Source: Chitinophagaceae bacterium
Lineage (GTDB): Bacteria; Bacteroidota; Bacteroidia; Chitinophagales; Chitinophagaceae
Assembly (NCBI GenBank): GCA_016787105.1
Contig: JAEUVI010000097.1
Location: forward strand, 1 to 5,337
Direction of reading: 5' to 3'
Length of the DNA stretch: 5,337 nt
In this document: in pieces, positions 1-5,337 of the stretch
Position numbering within the stretch: position 1 is the stretch's first letter
Layout: every line of letters begins with the position of its first letter
The notes under the pieces: model-generated
The model's database searches: none
What the model was told of the DNA's origin: nothing
What the model saw: the letters and a program-made list of their open reading frames with translations, nothing else
Translations under genes and position numbers: made by a program

Positions 1-624
1 TGCGGCATGACCGGCCGGATAAGAAGTAGTTCCAACGTATAAACTATTTCCCCCGTATACATTATAAGCCTGCCATGTTGCATCTGAAGTTTTAAACAAT
101 ACAGGAGAAGTTCCTGAGTCATCTCTTACAACAAAAACGATATGACTGGCTCCGCCATTACCAGTACGGGTAAGCCTGGCAATGTATACACCAGATACTG
201 CTGTAGCAGGAACTGCCCATGAAGCAGAGGTACTCCAGTTACTACAATCAATAAGACCAGTGCTGCTATTGGCATTGGGAGATGGCTGAATAGTTCCTGT
301 AAAATTTCCAAGGTTTGTAATCAACCTTGCACCATTCCCCTGGTAATAACCAAGGCGGTAAATGCGTACAGAGTATGCAGCACCATCAGTTACATTTATT
401 TTAAAACTGATAGTTTGTCCTTTATTTACGCTTATATCTGTACCGAATCCCTGAATCGTTAGGTCGCCGGCACCACTAATATCCCATTCTGAAGACGGGT
501 TTCCTGTAAGCGCATTTTCTGTTAGGATTGGGTTTTGTGCTATTGTAGTTGTAAAAAGACCGATTGCAAAGGATACTGTTAACAATTGTCTCTTCCAGCT
601 ACGGCACGAGAATTTCATTGCCAT
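1..624 (-). CDS. Secreted N,N-dimethylformamidase large-subunit-like protein, N-terminal part (3' end outside window)
   Basis: The reading frame is open from ATG at 624 to base 1 (208 codons) with no stop, so the gene continues off the left edge. Residues 1-29 form a signal peptide: basic stretch (K4, R8, K11, R12), hydrophobic core 14-24, likely cleavage after A29 (TTTIA|Q). A second in-frame ATG at 618 (residue 3) is an equally possible start; neither has a Shine-Dalgarno sequence. From about residue 84 the sequence resembles the large (beta) subunit of N,N-dimethylformamidase: YSVRIYRLGYYQGNGAR (84-100), a W-VP-SGVY stretch (136-147), FVVRDD (164-169) and WQAYNVYGGNSLY (184-196). The characterised enzyme hydrolyses dimethylformamide to formate and dimethylamine using an iron site of two Tyr and one Glu; I cannot place those ligands in this fragment. 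Similar Bacteroidota proteins are often large, secreted and end in a T9SS sorting domain, so true activity on formamides is uncertain. Family recognition is from memory of motifs. Confidence 0.82.
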   Translation of the reverse strand, partial: MAMKFSCRSWKRQLLTVSFAIGLFTTTIAQNPILTENALTGNPSSEWDISGAGDLTIQGFGTDISVNKGQTISFKINVTDGAAYSVRIYRLGYYQGNGARLITNLGNFTGTIQPSPNANSSTGLIDCSNWSTSASWAVPATAVSGVYIARLTRTGNGGASHIVFVVRDDSGTSPVLFKTSDATWQAYNVYGGNSLYVGTTSYPAGHAA

Positions 625-674
625 AATGGGTTGGTGGTTTATTGACTAAAAAAGGCGCTAATCAGGAGCTTTTA

Positions 675-704
675 AGCCGATATTGTAGTGTTCATCATCG
701 GGCT
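675..704 (-). promoter_or_regulatory. Possible second stem-loop in the leader
   Basis: AGCCGAT (675-681) pairs with ATCGGGCT (697-704) as seven base pairs with one bulged G and a 15-nt loop. The overlapping sequence GCTTTTAAGC (668-677) could form a small competing hairpin. No T-run follows and I recognise no known riboswitch class, so its meaning is open. Confidence 0.22.
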
Positions 705-733
705 AACAAGAGGTACTCTAAAGTTGGAATACA

Positions 734-751
734 GATAAACTTTCGTTTATC
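734..751 (-). promoter_or_regulatory. Hairpin with GAAA loop at the 5' end of the leader
   Basis: GATAAAC (734-740) and GTTTATC (745-751) are exact inverse complements around a 4-nt spacer. In minus-strand RNA this is a 7-bp stem closed by C-G with a GAAA loop, a stable GNRA-type tetraloop. It would sit within the first few nucleotides of the predicted transcript, where such a stem could protect mRNA from 5'-end decay. It could also serve as a DNA operator dyad. Confidence 0.4.
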
Positions 752-757
752 ATGATA
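748..757. promoter_or_regulatory. 10-bp perfect palindrome at predicted transcription start
   Basis: TATCATGATA is its own reverse complement. It lies just downstream of the -7 box at 760-767 and covers the predicted start point of the formamidase-like gene, a position where a repressor could act. A 10-bp AT-rich palindrome can occur by chance, and no regulator gene is visible in the window. Confidence 0.25.
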
Positions 758-759
758 TG

Positions 760-786
760 CAAAAGTAACGTGAAAATTCCAAACAA
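760..786 (-). promoter_or_regulatory. Candidate Bacteroidota-type promoter of the formamidase-like gene
   Basis: Read on the minus strand, TACTTTTG (767 to 760) matches the Bacteroidota -7 consensus TAnnTTTG at every defined position. TTG at 786-784 lies 16 bp upstream and could be the -33 element; that spacing is slightly short. Transcription would begin near 753-756, giving an untranslated leader of about 130 nt before the ATG at 624. The consensus is established for Bacteroides and Flavobacterium; its use here is inferred. Confidence 0.5.
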
Positions 787-928
787 CAGGGACTCTGTAT
801 AATGAGTGGAAAATTTCTTTGCTAAAGTATATATTGGTCTAAAGAAAAAAAACCGTGTAAATACCTGATTTTGGATTCATGTTATTTCGTATTCACAAGC
901 TCGAAGCATTTAAAACCGTTACGCTATT

Positions 929-1960
929 TTAGAATTTTCCTTCATCAACATCTTTAATAAACTTTATAACTCCTGTCATAAAAATTTTCTGATCGTCCCA
1001 CATAGCCAGGTGGCTTCCATTCGGACAATACAGGTACCTGCCATGCTGCACAAGCTTGCTCTGCTCCTCCATTGCTGCGGGATCCATTGTATCATATTTA
1101 GCCCCAATCATCAGAGTGGGTACTTTAATTTCTTTTAAACGATCTTTTACATTCCAGTTTGCCAGCCTGCCGGAAATACCAAATTCGGAAGGTCCCTGCA
1201 TCATTGTATAAATAACATTGTTGGTATGCTTAAATGAACGATTCACTCCATCCGGCCATACTGGTAACCGGCACAGGTGTTGATTATAAAAATTAGGCTT
1301 TAATAATTCCATGTATCTAGGACTCGAAAAATCACCTTTGGCTTCTATGGCCCGAACTTCAGCCAATACTGCAGTATCCATTTGCTTAGCTAATACTTCA
1401 TCCGCGTATTTTCCATAATCCGGGCAACTCGCCATCATATTTGCTATTAATAATCCTTTCAGGTTCTGTTGATATTTTAACGCATACGACATGGCAAGAA
1501 TACCACCCCATGAATTTCCCAATAAATAAAAATTAGTATTATCTGCACCAATCGCTTTCCGAACCTGCTCTACTTCTTCTACAAAGCGCTCAGTTGTCCA
1601 TAAACTGCTGTCTGTAGGTTGATCACTATAATAAGATCCTAATTGATCGTATTCATAAAATTCAAATCCCTCTTTTGGGAAAAAACTTTCGAAGCACTCC
1701 ATGTATTCATGTGTACCTGAAGGCCCGCCATGTAATAGTAAAATTTTTATAGCTGGGTTATTACCAAACCGTTTTGTCCAGACTTTAAAATTCCCGACAG
1801 GAGTTGTGATGGGAATCATTTTAACACCGGCAGATTGCACGCCTGTATCGCCATAATTAAAATAAGAAGCGACAGTTGTGTTACCGCCTGTTTGCTTTTT
1901 TTCAAGATTGCTGCAGCCAGCAAAAGCAAGTACACCTGCAAGGATAAAATACAGTTTCAT
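929..1960 (-). CDS. Predicted lipoprotein alpha/beta hydrolase, proline iminopeptidase-like (peptidase S33 type)
   Basis: This 343-residue protein starts with a lipoprotein signal (hydrophobic 3-15, then FAGC with Cys16 as the likely lipidated residue; Phe at -3 is not the ideal lipobox). It should be anchored in the cell envelope. The alpha/beta hydrolase core carries the marks of proline iminopeptidases: HGGP at 77-80 for the oxyanion hole, DQLGSYYSD at 105-113 (family DQxGxGxS region), nucleophile elbow GNSWG with Ser150, acid Asp290 in AKYDTMDP, and His317 in GSH. The family releases N-terminal proline or other residues from peptides, but relatives act on amino-acid amides and esters, so the substrate is not fixed. 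Length is close to the usual 300-320 once the leader is removed. There is no acidic cluster after Cys16 of the sort that marks surface-exposed Bacteroidota lipoproteins, which hints at a periplasmic-facing location. It is divergent from the amidohydrolase gene, 102 bp away. Confidence 0.85.
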   Translation of the reverse strand: MKLYFILAGVLAFAGCSNLEKKQTGGNTTVASYFNYGDTGVQSAGVKMIPITTPVGNFKVWTKRFGNNPAIKILLLHGGPSGTHEYMECFESFFPKEGFEFYEYDQLGSYYSDQPTDSSLWTTERFVEEVEQVRKAIGADNTNFYLLGNSWGGILAMSYALKYQQNLKGLLIANMMASCPDYGKYADEVLAKQMDTAVLAEVRAIEAKGDFSSPRYMELLKPNFYNQHLCRLPVWPDGVNRSFKHTNNVIYTMMQGPSEFGISGRLANWNVKDRLKEIKVPTLMIGAKYDTMDPAAMEEQSKLVQHGRYLYCPNGSHLAMWDDQKIFMTGVIKFIKDVDEGKF

Positions 1961-2062
1961 TATACTATTACTTTGAAATAAAAAGGTAACTATTATTTCG
2001 TTTACTTTCGCGTTTGAGTTTCATTTACCTTAAAACATGTTTTGTTTTATTAATTATTCACC
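1961..2062. promoter_or_regulatory. Divergent intergenic region with candidate promoters for both lipoprotein genes
   Basis: These 102 bp separate two start codons on opposite strands, so both promoters should lie here. On the plus strand TACTTTCG (2003-2010) matches TAnnTTTG except at one position and would give a leader of roughly 45-50 nt. On the minus strand TACCTTTT (1988 to 1981) matches except for the final G and would give a leader of about 15 nt. No well-spaced -33 TTG accompanies either. The close, back-to-back layout would allow shared control, but no operator dyad is obvious. Confidence 0.35.
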
Positions 2063-3697
2063 ATGACAAAATTCACAGGACTTATTATTCTGCCGATTTT
2101 TTTTATTTCCTGTTCGCAAAAGCAGAAAGCAGACTTGCTTATACATAATGCAACTGTCTATACTGTTGATTCTTCTTTTTCCATCAAAGAGGCTATCGCC
2201 ATAAAAGATGGAAAAATTATTGAGACAGGAAAGAGTGCCGATCTGCTGAATAAATATGATGCAACGGAAAGTTTAGATGCCGCTGGCAAATTTATTTATC
2301 CGGGCTTTATTGATGCGCATGCACATTTTCTCGCATACGGATTGGGGCTGCAAACTGCCGATCTTGTTGGCACAAACAGCTGGGATGATATATTGCAAAA
2401 ACTGAAAACATTTGCCACAGAAAACAAAGAGGGATGGTTGATTGGCCGCGGTTGGGATCAAAATGATTGGGCTGAAAAAGATTTTCCTTCCAATGACAAA
2501 TTAAATGAATTATTCCCTGACAGGCCTGTATTGCTGAGCAGGATAGACGGACATGCTGCTATAGCAAATAAAACAGCACTGGATATAGCTGGTATAAAAG
2601 AAGGCGATAAGCTTACAGGTGGTGACATAGAAGTAAAAAACGGCAAACTGACAGGCATACTGATTGACAATGCCATTGATTTAGTTTCTTCAAAAATTCC
2701 GTCGCCTTCAGCTGCGCATACGAAAGAAGCATTGTTGGATGCACAGCGCAATTGTTTTGCAATGGGATTAACTACAATTGATGATTGTGGCATCGACTAT
2801 AATACTGTTCTTTTCATCGACAGTCTTCAAAAAAAAGGTGAATTGAAAATGCGCATTTATGCGATGCTTAGTGATAGCAAGTCAAACTACGATGCAGTTT
2901 TTCAAAAAGGAAAAATTAAAACAGACAGATTAAACGTAAGGGCATTTAAAGTATACGCGGATGGTGCTTTGGGATCCCGTGGTGCCTGCTTACTACAGCC
3001 TTATTCTGACAAACCTGGTTGGGCAGGATTTCTACTGAGTACCCAGCAGCATTTTGATTCCGTAGCTAATATCCTTTCACAAAAAGGTTTCCAGATGTGT
3101 ACACATGCTATTGGTGATAGTGGTAACAGAACGATGCTGCGTATTTATGCAAAATATTTAAAAGGCAAAAACGATTTGCGTTGGCGTATAGAACACGCAC
3201 AGGTAATTAATCAAAGCGACTTCGCATTGTTTGGTGAAAACAATATCGTTCCTTCTGTACAACCTACTCATGCTACATCGGATATGTATTGGGCAAGTGA
3301 CAGACTGGGAACTGAACGTGTAAAAGGGGCTTATGCGTATAAACAATTATTACAACAAAATGGATGGATACCATTAGGCACTGATTTTCCTGTAGAAGAT
3401 ATTTCGCCATTCAAAACATTCTATGCTGCCGTAATAAGAAAAGACACAAAAGGATGGCCCGACAATGGTTATCAAATGGAAAATGCATTATCAAGAGAAG
3501 AAGCAATACGCGGAATGACAATCTGGGCTGCTAAATCCAATTTTGAAGAAACAGAAAAAGGAAGTATTGAAAAAGGAAAACTGGCAGACTTCATTATAGT
3601 TGATGAAGATTTGATGAAATTACCTGCTGAAAAGATACTAAGTGCTAAAGTGATAAAGACATACTTAAATGGAGAAAATGTATTTAACCATCAGTAA
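2063..3697 (+). CDS. Predicted lipoprotein amidohydrolase, YtcJ / amidohydrolase-3 family
   Basis: This 544-residue protein begins with a lipoprotein signal (hydrophobic 6-15, lipobox FISC, Cys17), so it is likely envelope-anchored, unlike many cytoplasmic relatives. The rest follows the amidohydrolase-3 plan at the usual length of about 530-570. A small N-terminal beta domain (24-75) leads into GFIDAHAHF, with metal-binding His86 and His88. Next come K296 in FKVYADGALGSRGA (295-308, probable carboxylated or metal-bridging lysine), H348 in THAIGDSGNR, H378 in RIEHAQ and D441 in PLGTDFPVE. A C-terminal stretch GSIEKGKLADFIIVD (500-514) closes the beta domain. All expected metal ligands are present, so it should be active. 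The family hydrolyses C-N bonds in amides and cyclic compounds and includes N-substituted formamide deformylase, but most members have unknown substrates and the sequence does not choose one. No Shine-Dalgarno sequence precedes the ATG. The next gene follows after 98 bp on the same strand. Confidence 0.87.
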   Translation: MTKFTGLIILPIFFISCSQKQKADLLIHNATVYTVDSSFSIKEAIAIKDGKIIETGKSADLLNKYDATESLDAAGKFIYPGFIDAHAHFLAYGLGLQTADLVGTNSWDDILQKLKTFATENKEGWLIGRGWDQNDWAEKDFPSNDKLNELFPDRPVLLSRIDGHAAIANKTALDIAGIKEGDKLTGGDIEVKNGKLTGILIDNAIDLVSSKIPSPSAAHTKEALLDAQRNCFAMGLTTIDDCGIDYNTVLFIDSLQKKGELKMRIYAMLSDSKSNYDAVFQKGKIKTDRLNVRAFKVYADGALGSRGACLLQPYSDKPGWAGFLLSTQQHFDSVANILSQKGFQMCTHAIGDSGNRTMLRIYAKYLKGKNDLRWRIEHAQVINQSDFALFGENNIVPSVQPTHATSDMYWASDRLGTERVKGAYAYKQLLQQNGWIPLGTDFPVEDISPFKTFYAAVIRKDTKGWPDNGYQMENALSREEAIRGMTIWAAKSNFEETEKGSIEKGKLADFIIVDEDLMKLPAEKILSAKVIKTYLNGENVFNHQ

Positions 3698-3780
3698 TAT
3701 TCTTCTCGCTATATAAAATGTGCAGCCTAATTCATTCATGATTAGACTACATACAAAAGCAATTCATACGACAAGAACAA

Positions 3781-3802
3781 ATACACAAATTTTGTATGTT
3801 TG
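3781..3802 (+). promoter_or_regulatory. Candidate promoter -7 box and overlapping dyad before the amidotransferase gene
   Basis: TATGTTTG (3795-3802) matches the Bacteroidota -7 consensus TAnnTTTG at every defined position. No TTG lies at the expected -33 distance, which lowers confidence. An imperfect dyad spans 3781-3797: ATACA (3781-3785) and TGTAT (3793-3797) around an AT core with one mismatch, partly covering the -7 box. Transcription would start near 3807, almost exactly at the in-frame ATG at 3808. Confidence 0.38.
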
Positions 3803-4650
3803 CGGCTATGATTAATGGCTCTCCGAAGATCCGTGTAGCAATACTTGACCTTTATGAAGGGTATGTCAATGAGGGCATGCGTTGCATTCGGGAAATACTC
3901 AATCAGTACAGCGAAATAAACAATCTCGATTTAGAATGGGATGAGTTTGATGTGAGGAGAAAGAATGAAGTACCTGATATGAGCTATGATTTTTTTATTT
4001 CCAGTGGAGGACCAGGAGATCCGCTTGAAAGCCGCTACAGCGATTGGGAAAAAGCCTATTTTACCTGGTTGAAAAATGTGGAGCGCTGGAACGATAATCC
4101 GGCAAATCTTCAAAAAAAATACGTTTTTTTCATTTGTCACTCTTATCAACTGGCATGTCGACACTATAACATCGGAGTAGTTACAAAAAGAAAATCAACA
4201 GCATTTGGCATTTTCCCTATTCATATGCTTGATGCAGGATTTGATGAACCTGTTTTCAATGGTTTGACAAATCCATTTTACGCAGTAGATAGCCGCGATT
4301 TCCAGGTTATACAGCCCAACTATACGATACTTGAAAAAATGGGTGCACAAATTTTATGTATAGAAAAGGAACGTCTCCATGTTCCCTATGAGCGTGCTAT
4401 TATGGGTGTCCGCTTTAATGAATACATGATTGGCACACAATTCCATCCGGAAGCTGATTCTATCGGCATGACAATGTACCTAAAGAGGGAGGATAAAAGA
4501 AAAACAATAATAGAAAATCATGGTGAAGAAAAATGGCACAGCATGATTGCCCATCTTAATGACCCAGGAAAAATAGTCCTCACTTATTCACGCGTTTTAC
4601 CAAACTTTCTGAATCTCGCTGTAGAACATCTGGTAGGTGAAGCGGTTTAA
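3796..4650 (+). CDS. Stand-alone class I glutamine amidotransferase-like protein with atypical nucleophile motif
   Basis: This 284-residue protein has no signal peptide and should be cytoplasmic. Its fold marks are those of class I glutamine amidotransferases, which release ammonia from glutamine for a partner synthetase: ISSGGPGDP (68-76, the usual SGGP-type loop), a candidate nucleophile Cys114 in FFICHSYQ (111-118), and QFHPEAD (215-221) with His217 and Glu219, the rest of the triad. The usual elbow is GxCxGxQ; here both glycines are replaced (Phe112, Ser116) while Cys and Gln remain. About 65 residues follow the HPE motif, and no synthetase domain is fused. The partner and product are unknown; GMP synthase-like labels for such proteins would be over-specific. 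The start is uncertain: ATG 3796 lies inside a good -7 promoter match, and the in-frame ATG at 3808 (residue 5) could be the true start, on a leaderless or nearly leaderless transcript. Neither has a Shine-Dalgarno sequence. It converges with the T9SS-tailed gene. Confidence 0.8.
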   Translation: MFAAMINGSPKIRVAILDLYEGYVNEGMRCIREILNQYSEINNLDLEWDEFDVRRKNEVPDMSYDFFISSGGPGDPLESRYSDWEKAYFTWLKNVERWNDNPANLQKKYVFFICHSYQLACRHYNIGVVTKRKSTAFGIFPIHMLDAGFDEPVFNGLTNPFYAVDSRDFQVIQPNYTILEKMGAQILCIEKERLHVPYERAIMGVRFNEYMIGTQFHPEADSIGMTMYLKREDKRKTIIENHGEEKWHSMIAHLNDPGKIVLTYSRVLPNFLNLAVEHLVGEAV

Positions 4651-4683
4651 AAGCTAACAGCATATTAGTTTTCAGTAAAAGAC

Positions 4684-4720
4684 AAAAAAATTCCTGCTAA
4701 TGAAAGACATCAACAGGAAT
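4684..4720 (-). terminator. Intrinsic terminator for the minus-strand T9SS-tailed gene
   Basis: TTCCTG (4691-4696) and CAGGAA (4714-4719) pair, with an inner ATG/CAT pairing (4700-4702 with 4708-4710) across a symmetric 3x3 internal loop. On the minus strand the stem is followed at once by seven T (the A-run at 4684-4690). It starts about 23 bp after the stop codon of the minus gene. On the plus strand only a weak AAAATTT tail follows, so it serves the amidotransferase gene poorly if at all. Confidence 0.6.
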
Positions 4721-4726
4721 AAAATT

Positions 4727-4751
4727 TATCGATAAAGATATCTTATCGATA
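4727..4751. repeat. 9-bp perfect inverted repeat over a stop codon
   Basis: TATCGATAA (4727-4735) and TTATCGATA (4743-4751) are exact inverse complements separated by 7 nt (AGATATC). The right arm includes the TAA stop of the minus-strand gene and its last two codons. It lies just upstream, in the direction of minus-strand transcription, of the terminator hairpin. It lacks a T-run, so it may be an accessory 3' hairpin, an RNA-stability element or a protein-binding dyad. Confidence 0.45.
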
Positions 4752-5337
4752 TCCTATTACTAATTTCTTTGTATCTGTAAAGTTACCTGTTCTCATCTTA
4801 TAATAGTAAGTTCCGGGAGTAAGTAATGACAGATTTGCATTTAATGAATATTGTCCCGCGGCTTTTGTTTCATTCAGCAATACTCTAATCATTCTGCCTT
4901 GTACATCATACAGTGAAATATTGACGAGTGACTGTGAAGCAACACCGTAGTTAATGGTGGCTGATTGCTGTACTACAGGATTTGGATAGTTTTGTCCAAG
5001 ATAATTTTGAACTCCACCTTTGATTTCCGCAGTCAATACTTTCGACAAAGTGAATTTATTATCAAAATCAATTTGCTTCAACCTATAATAATATTTTCCT
5101 GCAACCAGATCTTCATCTGTATATGAATACATCTGTTTTACAGAACTATTACCTGCTCCTTTTACAAAACCAAGAGTTTGCCAGTTTGCATTATTGATAC
5201 TTCTTTGTACCTCGAAACCGCTGTTATTATTTTCAGAAGATGTTTCCCACGCAAGCAACACATTCTTTTGTTGCACAGATAAATGAAAATCTGATAATAC
5301 AACTGGTAAGGGTACACACATGCCTGACGCAAAACCC
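4743..5337 (-). CDS. C-terminal part of a large secreted protein with T9SS type A sorting domain (5' end outside window)
   Basis: The frame is open to the right edge: residues G-F-A-S-G precede the internal Met at 5321, so that Met is not the start and the gene continues beyond 5337. The visible 198 residues split in two. The first part, from PLPVVLSDF through a W-E-T-S-S-E-NNNSGFEVQRS stretch to YYYRLKQIDFDNKF, is the beta-sandwich linker region common just before sorting domains in Bacteroidota. The last ~85 residues, from LGQNYPNPV through NISLYDVQGRMIRVL and LTPGTYYYKM to KKLVIGYR, are a T9SS type A sorting domain. This domain directs export across the outer membrane through the type IX system and is usually removed or used for attachment. 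The catalytic or adhesive part is out of view, so its function is unknown. The gene ends in a terminator and converges with the amidotransferase gene. Confidence 0.88.
   Translation of the reverse strand, partial: GFASGMCVPLPVVLSDFHLSVQQKNVLLAWETSSENNNSGFEVQRSINNANWQTLGFVKGAGNSSVKQMYSYTDEDLVAGKYYYRLKQIDFDNKFTLSKVLTAEIKGGVQNYLGQNYPNPVVQQSATINYGVASQSLVNISLYDVQGRMIRVLLNETKAAGQYSLNANLSLLTPGTYYYKMRTGNFTDTKKLVIGYR

Larger units (their letters stand above)
625..928. other. Gene-free leader/promoter region (304 bp)
   Basis: No convincing coding sequence is present on either strand. The left 140 bp appear to be the untranslated leader of the minus-strand formamidase-like gene, followed by its promoter near 760-786; these elements are listed separately. 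The right part is the 3' flank of the hydrolase gene that ends at 929. An eight-A run at 845-852 reads as eight T on the minus strand, but I find no stem before it, so a standard intrinsic terminator for the hydrolase gene is not supported and some readthrough into the leader is possible. Confidence 0.6.

Noticed and set aside
126..311. 61-codon minus-strand frame with hydrophobic residues
   Set aside because: It lies in another frame of the formamidase-like gene, whose protein matches family motifs throughout; the hydrophobic look is a frame shadow.
845..852. Eight-T run on the minus strand as terminator of the hydrolase gene
   Set aside because: No stem-loop precedes the run within a useful distance, so an intrinsic terminator is not supported.
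851..920. Direct repeat AAAACCGT near 849-856 and 913-920
   Set aside because: Two copies of eight bases in AT-rich intergenic DNA are expected by chance, and no iteron-like spacing or further copies were seen.
2273..2793. Two minus-strand frames (62 and 111 codons)
   Set aside because: They are antisense to the well-supported amidohydrolase and have no recognisable motifs or promoters.
3158..3346. 62-codon minus-strand frame
   Set aside because: It is antisense to the conserved His348-His378 region of the amidohydrolase and shows no independent coding signal.
3727..3745. CTAAT/ATTAG hairpin after the amidohydrolase gene
   Set aside because: The stem is short and AT-rich with no T-run after it; it is not a convincing terminator.
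3931..4164. 77-codon minus-strand frame
   Set aside because: It is antisense to the catalytic Cys region of the amidotransferase-like gene, so a shadow is the simpler reading.
5319..5321. ATG at 5321 as the start of a 192-residue protein
   Set aside because: The frame stays open to the window edge (G-F-A-S-G before the Met), and sorting domains are found only at the C-terminus of larger exported proteins, so this Met is internal.

Overview
The window looks like chromosomal DNA of a member of the Bacteroidota, most plausibly a Chitinophagaceae/Sphingobacteriia-type organism. The clues are a type IX secretion (T9SS) C-terminal sorting domain in one protein, lipoprotein-rich hydrolase genes, AT-rich intergenic DNA, no Shine-Dalgarno sequences before the genes, and matches to the Bacteroidota -7 promoter element (TAnnTTTG). 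The genus assignment is inference. No RNA genes, mobile elements or CRISPR arrays were seen.

Layout from left to right. (1) 1-624, minus strand: the first 208 codons of a secreted protein with N,N-dimethylformamidase large-subunit-like sequence; the rest lies off the left edge. (2) 625-928: a gene-free leader and promoter region for that gene, with a Bacteroidota-type -7 box, a 10-bp palindrome at the predicted transcription start and a 7-bp hairpin with a GAAA loop. (3) 929-1960, minus: a predicted lipoprotein alpha/beta hydrolase of the proline iminopeptidase type. (4) 1961-2062: a 102-bp divergent intergenic region. (5) 2063-3697, plus: a predicted lipoprotein amidohydrolase of the YtcJ / amidohydrolase-3 type. 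(6) 3796-4650, plus: a stand-alone class I glutamine amidotransferase-like protein with an unusual nucleophile motif. (7) 4651-4742: a convergent intergenic region with a terminator for the minus strand and a second inverted repeat. (8) 4743-5337, minus: the C-terminal end of a large secreted protein finishing in a T9SS sorting domain; its start lies off the right edge.

Three complete or partial genes (1, 3, 5) encode predicted exported hydrolases of C-N bonds in amides or peptides, with a cytoplasmic amidotransferase-like protein beside them. This could reflect envelope-based scavenging of amide or peptide compounds. Nothing in the sequence proves a shared pathway, because the genes are on different strands and not in one operon. 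I see no clear evidence of a wholly new system. The most unusual points are the altered nucleophile elbow of the amidotransferase, the possible leaderless start of that gene, and the structured promoter/leader of the formamidase-like gene.
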